Assembly: GCA_051453625.1 (NCBI GenBank)
Contig: JBOZIK010000001.1
Location: 154,592,284-154,656,283, forward strand
DNA length: 64,000 nucleotides
Reading direction: 5' to 3'
Origin: Welwitschia mirabilis
Taxonomy: Eukaryota > Gnetophyta > Gnetopsida > Welwitschiales
Below the pieces are notes generated by a model. That model was not told where the DNA came from, ran no database searches, and worked only from the letters and a program-made list of their open reading frames with translations. The translations under genes and the position numbers were made by a program. This document shows positions 10,500 to 21,960 of the stretch, one piece after another. The number at the start of each line of letters is the position of its first letter. Position 1 is the stretch's first letter.

Positions 10500-12740
10500 C
10501 GACAGAACTCTATGTTTTGATGGATTTTTAATTGAATTTCTTAAAAATCAATGAGATCTCATTGGGCACAGACTTTTACATCTTTTGTAAGAAGCCACTT
10601 GAATAGGATTTTTGGGTTTAAGAGAATCATTAGCTTGATTCAAGAAGAAGGCAATTTATAACTTGCTACAAACTAGAGGCCAACCACCCTACTAAACATT
10701 GTTTATAATATTTGAACTAAATCCTTAACCTAACGCTTTAGGAATATTATTCAATATCTTGTTAGAGTAGAACAGACAAGATTTGTCAAAGGTTGATCTG
10801 TTTTAGATAACATGGTTGTTGCTTGGGAAGGGATGCACTAGGCTGAGAACACTAAGCATGATATGGTCTTCATCAAATTGGACTATGCTAATGCTTAAGC
10901 CTAGTTTGACGGGAAGTTTTTCCTTTCGTGCCTTCGCTAATATGGTTTTGCTACCAAGTTCATGTTCATTGAGGTGATTCACGCCTTATTCTGATGCCAA
11001 TGCTCAAAGTGTCATTAAGAGTTCCACCTTTAACTATCACTGAGACAAGGATGTCCTTTCATCCATACCTTCCTTCATTGCGTCTTTCTTATGCTCTCCA
11101 TAAGGATATTTCCACTAGTTGCTTTCAGGAAATCTAGATTGAAGGCACTTTAGTGTAGCTTTTCAATATCCATGTAGCAGATGACCGCATTATGTTTACA
11201 ATGAAGCCTTCATAGTTGATTGTCTATTTCAATTAGTACTATTAGCTTTTTGGATCTCAAATTAATTGGACTAAGTTCGTAGTCTTTTGTAATAAAGACG
11301 TTAGACCCCACGTCCACACAAAAAGACTAAAATCTCTTTTTCTCTTGAGATAGCTCTAAGGAGTTGCGGAATTTTACAGTTTGCCAAATGAAAAGGAAAT
11401 TGATAAAAAGAACTTTATAGTTTGCTAAGGAGTTGCGGAATTTTACAGTTCGCCAAATGAAAAGGAAATTGATGAAAATAATTTTATAGTTTGCAAAACA
11501 GATTCTTTATGAAAAGGAAACTGATGAAAGGAATTTTATAGTTAGCAAAACACGTTCTTTAAGCAACACATGCTCATCACTCTTCTTGTTGGGCCCCATG
11601 CAAATCTTCTGCTAAGGTTGATTATATCTTGAGGAATTTCCTTGGATCACAATCACTAACCAAAAAAGGATTTTGTAGAGATGGTTGTGACGTTTACACT
11701 TCTTAAAGGATGGTGATAGCTTGGGTTTAACCAATGTTTTTCATCAAGGGGTTTCTCTATGTGCTAATTGGATCTCTAAATGCTTAGATCAAAAGGATTG
11801 TTGGAAGATCATTTTTAAAAAAAAAAATTAACAAGCCAAACCCATGGGTAATAGTTATTGGAAGAAGTCTTGCTTTCTCTATTGGATCTTATGGCCTAAA
11901 GTAGCGCTTTTAGCTAGCTACATAGCAATTCAACAACTATTGAAAAATTAGGTTTATGTTAGTAATTTTTAGCATTTTGGCATTACAATTAATTATTTAT
12001 GAGGAAGAAAATGCTATGAGTCTTATCCTTTTGCCTACTTCCATTAAATAGCAAGCCCTTGTTCGTCTATTCCCCTCAAGTATGTAGCGCTTGCTTCAAG
12101 ATGGGAGTAGCATTGGTTTGTAATTTGACAATAAGTAATAGATGGCTTGATTAGAAGAAATTTTATAATCTTTATGGCATTAATCAAGCTAGGAAAGAAC
12201 CTCTCTTGCTCTTATTTAGTCATAAGACAAGTTTTTTGATTTTAACATCAATTATGATATGTGAGTGCTAGGTACCTTTTGGCTTGATCATTGGTGAGGA
12301 TTTTCTTTTCAGTAAGGAATTTCCTATGATAATATCAAGAAGAATAATTCAGTTTTGACAAAACTCAATAGCATACGAAATTCTAGAAAAGTATAAAACA
12401 TGGAAGCATAGAATTAAAATTGTTTGGAATAGCTCCACTCTCTCTAAAATCAAGTAGTTGTTTTGCATCTTGTTCATCAAGGTCCACATTTTGGAACTTA
12501 TTTGTCATGTTGATCATTCACTCACTTATACATTTTTGGACTAGGAGCCCACTCAAAATTCCTAATAGTGGACTTCCTAATTACTTTAAGATTTTACTTA
12601 TAGTCTTCCTCAAATACTTTTCAGAGATCCTCCTTATATTTGAGATGAAGTTTTATCAACTTAGAATGCTCTTAGGTCTAGGATTTTACGCGATTTATGG
12701 AAATTTCATTGCCATATCATATTTAGACATGATGCATTAG
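10500..12740 (+). pseudogene. LINE (L1-type) ORF2 remnant: reverse transcriptase and C-terminal region
   Basis: Across shifting frames with many stops the plus strand reads as a plant non-LTR retrotransposon. About 10780-10900 gives LDNMVVAWEGMH and KHDMVFIKLDYANA, the RT block with the DYAKA-type motif. About 11030-11060 gives LRQGCPF, the RQGCPLS block. About 11160-11200 has a degenerate ADD-type motif (NIHVADDRIMF). About 11700-11830 reads GDSLGLTNVFHQGVSLCANW and CLDQKDCWKII, like the region before the zf-RVT domain. No frame stays open for more than about 100 codons, so the element is dead. Both ends are approximate and no poly(A) tail was found. Confidence 0.75.
11356..11545. repeat. 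69-bp tandem duplication with a third partial copy, inside the LINE remnant
   Basis: CTAAGGAGTTGCGGAATTTT occurs at 11356 and 11425. The second half of the unit (ATGAAAAGGAAAYTGATGAAA ending in TTTATAGTT) recurs once more from about 11510. The duplication lies inside the decayed LINE, so it post-dates loss of coding function. Confidence 0.85.
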
Positions 12741-13039
12741 ATTTATCCCTTCTCTTCAAAACAAAATTTGATATTATCGTATAGGTATTAACCCAACTTC
12801 ATGTACACGAACATACCTCCGACTACAAAAATAATGTTTGATATTATTCTTTATATGATTAGCCTAATAGGCATCTTTGGTTATAGAGCTCTTGTTCATC
12901 ATCAATGTTTTTAATATAATAGAGTATTTTGTTTTGTGGTATGATACCTCCCTGACTCCCATCCCAAAATATCATATATCATAATGATTGGCCTTATTGT
13001 AGTGTTGATGAGAAGAGTGATTTTTTTAAATCCCTTATA

Positions 13040-13740
13040 AGGAAGAAATGAGTTACACCATCTTTCAAAATAGTCTGATAGAGAAGGGTTTCAAAAAGTT
13101 ATAGTTGGTTCTATTAAAAAGGCAAAAACTAAAAACAAGTTATTATTATGACTAACTACCTTAGTAGAGAAGGTGGAGGGAGAATAGATTAAAGTAGCAT
13201 TTGTGAACAAAAATAAATTGAAGAAGCTACAAATGTAGAGATCAAAATTGCTAAGGCCCTAAATGAGGAGGAGGAAAAAGAGGAGAAAGATATAAATCTC
13301 CATTTCATGGGTATTAGAGAAAATAAAGATAAAAATTTCATTGATGATGTAGATGCTATAATATGACAGAGGATGAAAATTATACCATTATAAATTGACC
13401 ACACTTATTAATTTGGACAAAAGGGCAATGAGCGAAGACATATCACAGCTAAATTTAAAGATGTTAAGGGAAGGGAAAAAGTTTGGAGGTATTAGAACCG
13501 CTTGAAAGGTTAGAAAATTTAGGCAAATGAAGACCTTATAAAGAAAGCAAAGACAAAGATTATAGAAGAATGGAAGACATTAAGAGAAGTCGAAGCTCAA
13601 GGGTGGATTATCTTTTTTAATTCAAAAGACATTGAAGTGATAATATATAGAAGTTTTCGCCTAACTATTCAAAAACGAATAGCTTTGTTGCATTGTGGAC
13701 TTTTAAACATTGAAGGCACATATATAATATCATTCTTTAA
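13040..13740 (+). pseudogene. LINE ORF1-like remnant
   Basis: The plus strand is acidic and lysine-rich and, around 13270-13560, reads EEKDINLHFMGIRENKDKN, then a block with RRHITAKFKDVKGREKVW, then EDLIKKAKTKIIEEWKTLRE. The order 'NL-GI-E', 'RP-VKF', helical tail matches the nucleic-acid-binding ORF1 type of LINEs, in which a coiled coil precedes an RRM-like core. Stops and frameshifts interrupt it. It lies downstream of the RT remnant at 10.5-12.7 kb, so it belongs to a different insertion. I am moderately sure it is LINE-derived and less sure of the clade. Confidence 0.45.
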
Positions 13741-14940
13741 TAAAGGACTTTCTTGTAAGGCATTTAAAGTATATTGATGTTAACCATTAGAATCGTATTG
13801 CCACATCTCTTTAAGTACTTGGTATATGTCTTCAGGACAAAATTGCATTAAGCAATTTGATTCGCAACACTTATAACCAATCATATCATTTACATTAATT
13901 GATTATTTATTTTTGGTTACTATCTTGTTATCTCTATTTATACTTGACTTATTCAATGAAGCACTAATATTAGTTAACATATCTTTATTTGCTTTCTTTC
14001 TAGTTGTCTTAGGTTTGTCCTTAAGACAAGCCCTATGTCTTTGTTTATTGATGCCTAAATCATCTTCTATTAGCTTCCAAACATCCATTTGAATTGATTC
14101 TAGAATGGTGAAAATTACTAGATTTATCTTCTCTTTTGTATTCTTATTTTTATGTAGATCTATTTGCCATTTAACTAGCGAATCAATTGAACTTTCTGTT
14201 AGTTTACAAATTCTACCATGATAATGAATACAACTTATAAGAATTAGGAAATGATAGGATCCTATTTCTTTTGCATGAATGTCTTTTTGATCTCATTAAA
14301 CTAATACTATGATTCCCTCCCATATATCTCCTTCTTGTGTACATTTATATTATTACTAAAGGACTATGATATTCTCTCATTAAGTAGTTATCCTTATCTA
14401 TTAAAAAATAATCAAATTAATACCTAATTCTATCAATGGATAAAGTACATTAACTTATTTATTTAATTAGATAAGAAGTAATGACTTTTTTTTGATTGCA
14501 AATATTATGGTCAGTGTTCTATTGCATATATTTTAACACATTGATTAATGTAATATTTTTTCAAATTCTTAGTTGACAATCCTTATTGGTCCTATGTATT
14601 AATATATTCATAATAGAAGCAACTCTATCTAAAAAAACTAATGAACATCCTATAAAAACAAATTTGTCCATTATAACATCACGTACCAATGTTAAATAAT
14701 AATAAACAATATGATATCGAGAGGAGATGAAGATTCTTTAAACAAAATGAATTAATTCTTTTCTTTTTGGTTGGGAGGGAGGAGGTGGTGTTCTTAGTGT
14801 TGGACACAAAAAAGAGTTTTTATTAATATTAGAAGAGTTAGATATACAACATCAAAAGGAAAAAGGTAGCCAACAACTTAAAATGTACAATAACAAGTAG
14901 CTAAACTCCAGAAACATTAAACAAAAAGCACTAGGAAATT
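13741..14940. other. AT-rich stretch, no recognised gene
   Basis: The minus strand has a 61-codon open stretch at 13903-14088 reading MDVWKLIEDDLGINKQ then a basic segment RACLKDKPKTTRKKANKD. I do not recognise it. It may be transposon-derived. Nothing else can be supported here. Confidence 0.4.
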
Positions 14941-14949
14941 AAAAAAATA

Positions 14950-16690
14950 GAGTGAGGTAGAACTATGTTAACTATAATTTGGAGGAAATCCAGGCATGAG
15001 TAATTACATCAGAGAGTCCACCTACAATTACTCCTTTACTTCATGGGCATGAATATGCAAAGATACTAGTTGATAAAATACTACATTTTTCTTGTATATC
15101 AAAAGAAATAAAGGTGGAGAAATTTTATTTTCTGAAGTGTAAATCACATGTTCTATTTCATATGCAATAAAAAATGCATGGTTTGATGAGATTCCATTAA
15201 AAAGCTGAGCTTAACCTAAATTCCAATTAGTTACCATAAGAATGATGTTCAAATTTAGTGGAATATGCGGTGAAAACCTCAATTCGATGTATTTTTGCCA
15301 AACAGACAATAAATAAAAACATGCAAAAAGTCATCCTCTTGATGGTAGACCAAACAATGTGAATCTAACACTCCCAAATGTTGTAGGTGATTACCAATAG
15401 GAAGACCTTGAAAAATTAGGTATTAAAGAAAGTGCTTGACTTTAGAAAGAGTTAGAAGCTTTCTAATCTCTTGAAGTGGAAATCCAAAGAGAGGATGTGT
15501 GTTGCATGTGCTATCTGTGATTACACATAGCTCTAATGTTGATAGTATTTAATAGAAAAGTGTAAGCTTTTCATAACAAAAATGAAAGAATAGGTGTGTG
15601 ATCTACCAAACATAGATCCTCTATAAGTAGAGAGTTATTATTTGAGATATGATAAGCATAAAGCAACCATTCTTAAAGTTTAGTAAAAGCTCGAGCTAAC
15701 AAGATTCCCATAAGTATATTGAAAAATGACTGGCTCTACTTGCCAATTCTGGACCTATGAATTTCCCACTCTACGTGAATTAAGGAACACCTAGTTTGCA
15801 AAACATCCCTTGCTTAATGTGTTAGTTAACCAACACATGTATGTGTGGCATCTTCACTATGACACTGAGCTCATTACGTAGAGGGTATTGGTAATCTATT
15901 AAGACTATCTAGTCATTTCATATTGATAAATTTCACAAAGAAGTCAAACCTTTGTTAAATAATCTTAAAGCTAGGTTGGAATTTGTAATTGCTAAAGGAG
16001 CAAGAGTAAGATGTAACCACCAAGAAACAATATATTGAAGTAAAAGTGTAGGAATTTTCATACATTTACCTTCCGAACATTTTTAAAGACATGTGTATTT
16101 TGAATGGTAATCTTAGATGGAGTAAAATGCCACTTGATTAGATGAATATACTTCCATATTCAATGGTTCTAAGGAAATTAATTCTTAAGCATAAGGAACA
16201 GTAATGTAGAAATTGAGGAAGCATAAACCAAGCTGTGAAGAACCCATTTTGTAGCTAAACTATATCCATGAGAATATAAATTAATAAAACCTAAACCACT
16301 CTTTTCTTTAGTCAAGGCTATCATAGCTCAAGAAACTCTATAAAAAACTTTTACCATTTTCATAAGATCACACAAAGTTTTAAACCAATTTTTTGAGTTT
16401 TGAATAAGTAACTTATGAAGGATCTTAACAAGAAGAATAATAAACATGGGTAGATGAAATAATGGATTTGCAAACGAAATACTAACCTACAAAAGAAAGA
16501 AATTTTGTCCTCCACTTTTTCACTTCCCTTTGAATTCTCTGCAGTGTCCAATTCCATGGCTTGTAATAAGAACTTTTAAAGGAGAAAGGGATATCCAAAA
16601 GTTTTATAATTTCTGCTCCCTATAAAATTTGCTAGGACTGATAGTGAGGATATTGGTAATTAACACTTGCAATAAAGTCAATGGCTAAAA
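14950..16690 (-). pseudogene. LINE ORF2 remnant, C-terminal region, minus strand
   Basis: On the minus strand, starting near 16660, the text reads IIKLLDIPFSFKSS, then WNWTLQRIQREVKKWRTKFL (about 16560-16500), then VCKSIISSTHVYYSSC (about 16480-16435). This matches the plant L1-type segment between the reverse transcriptase and the zinc-finger region. Farther down (about 16320-16230) are EKSGLGFINLYSHGYSLATKW-like residues in broken frames. Multiple stops are present and the RT catalytic block is missing, so this is a 3' fragment in the orientation opposite to the LINE at 10.5 kb. Confidence 0.65.
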
Positions 16691-16979
16691 AAAAGGTTAA
16701 TGATTAAATATTAGTAGAAGTCTATCATACAATTTCTTTGCTTAATTTTCAATTGTACTAAACAATACATGCAAATATGTAAAAAATTCACTAGTGCATA
16801 AAATCTAAAACAACCATATATGATGAAGCTTTAACAAATACTAAAATAGTTATAGGTATCTAATATCATAAAAAATAAAGAAAGTTAACATTAAAAATTA
16901 TGATTTTAATCATATTACCTATAATATTTTTATACATATGAAACTTTAATGTTAATTTAACTTTCATATATTATAATAT

Positions 16980-17915
16980 GCATAACTATGAAATTAGTCA
17001 AAGTTCCTACACTAAAATAAAGCATACATATGCATACAATCATATCTACTGTTAAAAATTAAATATTTAGACTCAAACTTACTCAAAGTTATATACGTGA
17101 CCCTACATTTAAAGTGGTGTAATCATGATTTTAACAAGGTTAAATACTTNNNNNNNNNNTTGTAATGATAATTAGGCAACTATGAATCTAGTTAAAGTTA
17201 GTTTTCTTACACTATAGTAGTGGTTGTCAAACCATGACTTTAGCCAAAGTTAGATACCTTACACTACAGTAATAATTATGCATTCATGAATTTAGCTAAG
17301 GTTACAAAACATGATAGGAATGCATTAAAAGATGTGTCTAAAAACTTTTCGTTTTCACTACAATGATATTAGTGTAATTATGTCTTTATTCTAGAGTAAG
17401 TATATTACACTCAAGTGATAAATGTGCAACTATGAATTTAGTCAAAGTGATATACCTTACACTAAGTTAGCAATTGTGTAACCATGACTTCAATCAAGGT
17501 TAAATACCTTGCATTACACTAACTTTTTTGAGATCATACCTTAGTCAAGGTTAAAAATGATAGTAGGAGTAAACCAGAAGATGTGACTAAAAGCTTTACC
17601 TTTGTGCTATGATGATAATTGTAAAATTATGACTTTAGTTAATGTTAAAGATGTGGCACTAAGGTGATAAATGTGCGACTATAATTTCAGTTAAAGTTGT
17701 ATACCTTGCGCTATGATAATAGCAGTGCAATCATGTCTTTAGCTCAATTTAGTTACCCTTCACTACGCTAACAAGGATGCAACCATGACTTAGTTAAAGT
17801 TTAATATGTTACATTAAGATGACAAATGTGTAACCATGATTTTAGTCAAAATTATACACCTTGCGCTAAGCTAATAATTGTGCAACTATAAGTCCTAGTT
17901 AAATACCACTAAAAT
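16980..17915. repeat. Decayed ~50-60-bp tandem repeat field
   Basis: A unit built from 'ACCATGACTTTAGTCAAAGTTA' (shown 20 at a time: ACCATGACTTTAGTCAAAGT) plus 'ATACCTTACACTA' and a TGATAATTGTGC-like spacer recurs, with heavy divergence. The CATGA(C/A)TTTAG landmark appears near 17115, 17180, 17230, 17285, 17433, 17490, 17545, 17625, 17675, 17725, 17785, 17838 and 17893. Spacing is about 50-65 bp with a few longer gaps. No coding potential. Confidence 0.75.
17150..17159. other. Assembly gap, 10 N
   Basis: Ten unknown bases inside the decayed ~55-bp repeat field. Confidence 0.99.
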
Positions 17916-18940
17916 GGTAAAATAAACTACTATAGTGGTTTAATTAAATATTAAGTATAATAATTAAATTGCTATAATATTTTTTATAGACTACAACAAG
18001 AACATGTATCAATAGACTTAAAGGTTGGATAATAAATGTAGACTTGTAAATGTAACTCTATGGGATGTATTAATATATAAATTTAGAGGTCTTATGAGCA
18101 TATAATGGAAATGATCGCATATTATGCATAAAATGGATATGACTACAAAAAGAAGATTCATTATTATGTTTCTAATTGTTTATGGATACACTTTAAGCTA
18201 TGCATCTTTCTTGTTTTCTAGTGATTTTTTATTCCAAAAAAGAAATTAAATTTTTTACGTATTTTTAAATACATTTTCATGCTTCTTTGGACCATTACTA
18301 TGCATAAAGAGTACTAATTGTACTACTCTAGGGAGTTTTATAAACCACAATAATAGTGTTTATAGACGCCCATAGCAGTTTTCACTATGAATGTTGAAAA
18401 TAATGCAATTCATGCAAAACAACATTAAAACATACTAAAAATATAACATAGTAATTGTTGATGAGAACAAAACAAGAAAATCAAGTAGTAAAATGAAATG
18501 TCTTGTGTCTAACATCCTTATACTATCCACAAAATTACATGTTATAGAGAGCCTTAAACTTTCAAAAAACTATAACTAATTTCTCAGCAAAAAGGTAATG
18601 TTCAATATGTGCAAACATTTTCATAATTATATGTTTAAATTATTAATTAAGTTATGGAATAAAGCTTTTATTTGAAACACTTTCATCATTTAAAGCTTTT
18701 CACATTCTTTTGCAGGTCATCAATATTTTACATTAGAAAAGCGATACTTCATATTGATTTAAATGATTTCACTATTGTAAATTGAAAAGAATCTAATTAA
18801 GGAATTGAATTTAGTTTTCTAATTTCAATTTTATATTTTTCTCCTTACATTTTAAATCTTTTTGAAAATTTTAAATTTCATTCTTATTTTCACTCTAAAA
18901 GAGCCATTTTCTTCCAAATTTAAATTCAAATTGAACATTA
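17916..18940. other. AT-rich stretch, no recognised feature
   Basis: I see no open frame of note, no RNA gene and no clear repeat structure here. Confidence 0.5.
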
Positions 18941-18944
18941 CTTC

Positions 18945-20010
18945 TTTGACTTTTTTTTCTTCCTAAACCACAAGAAATTTAAAAATAGAATAGAATATTT
19001 TAGGAAATTAAACCAATAAAAAAATTAAAGCAAAAAACTAAAATCAATCATTGTAAATTGATATATTACGTGAGAATGCAGTATACTCAAGATGATGGAG
19101 AAACGTTAAAAGAAAATGGCTAGGTAAAATACTAGCCATAAATGAGGTTTATTTATTTAAGTGATATATGTAAAGATTATCTCCTTAAATATATTATATA
19201 GTTATTATATATTATATTAAAAAATACTATATTGAAATATTTTAAAATTTCAAATAAAAGGGAAGACACTATATTTGTCATGTCAAAAATAAACTTTATA
19301 AGTCATTTTTCAAATTAGTTCAAAATATATTATGTATACAAAAATAAAAACTATTTTAAAGGAAGAAAAACCTATGTAGTAATTAGCAAAAAATTCAAAA
19401 ATGTTCATGATATAAATATTAGAATAAAATAAATAAATAATTTGTTAAAAAGAAAAAGCAAATTTTGATTAAATAATTTAATTAAAATAAAATAAAATTA
19501 ATTAATAAGTGAATCTTTCCCCTTCTAAACCATGGCAAAGCCAAAAAAAAAAAACACTATTTTCTGATATTAAACCACTAAAAAAAAAGTAAAGTAACAA
19601 ATTAATATCAATTATTCTCAATAGATACATTATATGAGAATGATAATTATATAATAAAGCTAATGTTGAAAGGTTAAGCAAAAATAGTCAATTAATATAA
19701 GATAAAAATAAAAATTAATTATTTTATTGATATATGTAAAAGTTGTTTTACTAAATATAATTATTTATAAAAATAAATAAATATTATACCAATATGAATT
19801 ATATAAAGGAAAATATATTATTTAAATATTATAAAATACAAATTAAAGAACAAAGCCTTCCAATTAGCATGCCAACTATCAAACTTCATAATATCTTTTT
19901 CTAATCGATATGCAATAAATGTGTATATAAAGCCTAATGGCTTATCATGAAAAGTAGTAGCCGTTAAGCCAAATTAATATAATACTTTTACCATTGGGTC
20001 TTCTAGGAAA
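18945..20010. repeat. Diverged tandem duplication, unit ~570 bp
   Basis: The blocks at about 18945-19500 and 19515-20010 share a common order of landmarks. These are a CTAAACCA start, AATCAATCATT/ATCAATTATT followed by GATA(T/C)ATTA and GTGAGAATG/ATGAGAATG, then TGATATATGTAAA(A/G), then CAAAT(A/T)AAAG followed by GCATGYCAA-like and AAACTT(T/C)ATAA. Divergence is high, so this is an old duplication. The second copy leads into a TATA-like GTATATAAAG at 19923 and a PBS-like site at 20118, so the block may be LTR-derived. Confidence 0.5.
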
Positions 20011-20116
20011 CTTTATTGAATTTTATATTTATATATTACTCTTCTTCATTTCTTGTAATCTTAGCGAAATCCTTTCCTACTTTTCATCTAGTAACAAAGC
20101 TTACATAATTCTTTAT

Positions 20117-20130
20117 TTGGTATCAAACTG
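20117..20130 (+). other. Primer-binding-site-like sequence (initiator Met tRNA type)
   Basis: TTGGTATCAAACTG resembles the common plant PBS TGGTATCAGAGC (9 of 12 positions). It follows a T-rich segment and a TATA-like box at 19923, as expected at an LTR/leader junction. A matching second LTR was not found. The satellite-like array begins immediately afterwards. Confidence 0.4.
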
Positions 20131-20836
20131 CATGTGGATTTCTTTAGATTAGGAAAGTTGAAATGGGAAATAATCTAGAGTCATTTAAGCATGGTCAAAC
20201 TTGATCAAATGATGTTAAATTGGTTAAACTATATCAGACTAAGTCAAGCAAGTTAAAATGAGGTCATATTGGTTAAGCATGGTTAAACTTGGTCAAATGA
20301 TGTCAAACAAGACAAATTGGGTCAAACAAGTTAGGATAAGATCAAACTAGTAAATATCGAGTAAATGTGATTAAGCTACAATAAGTGATATGAAATAAAT
20401 AAACTAGGTTAAACAAGGTCGATTAAGTTTAAACAAAGTAAAACTAGTTAAACTTAATTAAATTAGGTCAAACATGATCAAACATGATCTAATGATAACT
20501 AATTAATCAAACAAAATCAGATGATATCTAAGTTGTCAAACTAGGTTGAACAAGTTGAAATGATATCAAACTAGTCAACCTTAGTTAATCTAAGTTAAAC
20601 TAGTCAAACTGACAAAAAAGGTCAACTTATTTATGTAGATTGAACTAGGTTAAACTAGATTAAACATGATCAACTAGGATAAACTAGGTTAAAAAGGGTA
20701 AAATAACATCAAACACATTAAATTAGGTTGGGCTAGGTTAAAACTATTTTAAACTAGATTAGATGAGATTAACGTAGTTAAACATGGTTAAACTAGGTGA
20801 AACCATTCAAACTCAATCAACCATAGTAAAATAAGT

Positions 20837-21612
20837 NNNNNNNNNNNNNNNNNNNNNNNNNNNNNNNNNNNNNNNNNNNNNNNNNNNNNNNNNNNNNNNN
20901 NNNNNNNNNNNNNNNNNNNNNNNNNNNNNNNNNNNNNNNNNNNNNNNNNNNNNNNNNNNNNNNNNNNNNNNNNNNNNNNNNNNNNNNNNNNNNNNNNNNN
21001 NNNNNNNNNNNNNNNNNNNNNNNNNNNNNNNNNNNNNNNNNNNNNNNNNNNNNNNNNNNNNNNNNNNNNNNNNNNNNNNNNNNNNNNNNNNNNNNNNNNN
21101 NNNNNNNNNNNNNNNNNNNNNNNNNNNNNNNNNNNNNNNNNNNNNNNNNNNNNNNNNNNNNNNNNNNNNNNNNNNNNNNNNNNNNNNNNNNNNNNNNNNN
21201 NNNNNNNNNNNNNNNNNNNNNNNNNNNNNNNNNNNNNNNNNNNNNNNNNNNNNNNNNNNNNNNNNNNNNNNNNNNNNNNNNNNNNNNNNNNNNNNNNNNN
21301 NNNNNNNNNNNNNNNNNNNNNNNNNNNNNNNNNNNNNNNNNNNNNNNNNNNNNNNNNNNNNNNNNNNNNNNNNNNNNNNNNNNNNNNNNNNNNNNNNNNN
21401 NNNNNNNNNNNNNNNNNNNNNNNNNNNNNNNNNNNNNNNNNNNNNNNNNNNNNNNNNNNNNNNNNNNNNNNNNNNNNNNNNNNNNNNNNNNNNNNNNNNN
21501 NNNNNNNNNNNNNNNNNNNNNNNNNNNNNNNNNNNNNNNNNNNNNNNNNNNNNNNNNNNNNNNNNNNNNNNNNNNNNNNNNNNNNNNNNNNNNNNNNNNN
21601 NNNNNNNNNNNN
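20837..21612. other. Assembly gap, 776 N, within the array
   Basis: A run of unknown bases with satellite-like sequence on both sides. An open frame across it on the minus strand is an artefact of translating N. Confidence 0.99.
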
Positions 21613-21960
21613 ACACTAGGTTAAATTAGATGATGCAAGTTACAACAATGTCATACTAGATCAAATAAGATTAAACTAATGAAATGAGATCAAACTAGTC
21701 AAACATAGTCAATCAAGATTAAGTGTTATCTAATTGATCAAACCAGATTAAAGTATGTATGAATAGATCAATCTGTGAAATAGATCACACTAGGTTAAAT
21801 TAGATGATGCAAGTTACAACAATGTCATACTAGATCAAATAAGATTAAACTAATGAAATGAGACCAAACTAGTCAAACACAGTCAATCAAGATTAAGTGT
21901 TATCTAATTGATCAAACTAGATTAAAGTATGTATGAATAGATCAATCTATGTTAAACTAG
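21613..21960. repeat. Recent 174-bp tandem duplication inside the array
   Basis: 21613-21786 and 21787-21960 both begin ACACTAGGTTAAATTAGATG and are almost identical, with only a handful of substitutions, whereas other units of the array are strongly diverged. The array was therefore still expanding, or converting locally, more recently than most of its units. Confidence 0.93.

Noticed and set aside
13903-14088. The 61-codon minus-strand frame MDVWKLIEDDLGINKQ as a host gene
   Set aside because: No start context, neighbouring exon or family match could be found. It is kept only as a note on an unrecognised stretch.
20813-21616. A 267-residue minus-strand open frame
   Set aside because: It is almost entirely translated N from the 776-base gap.
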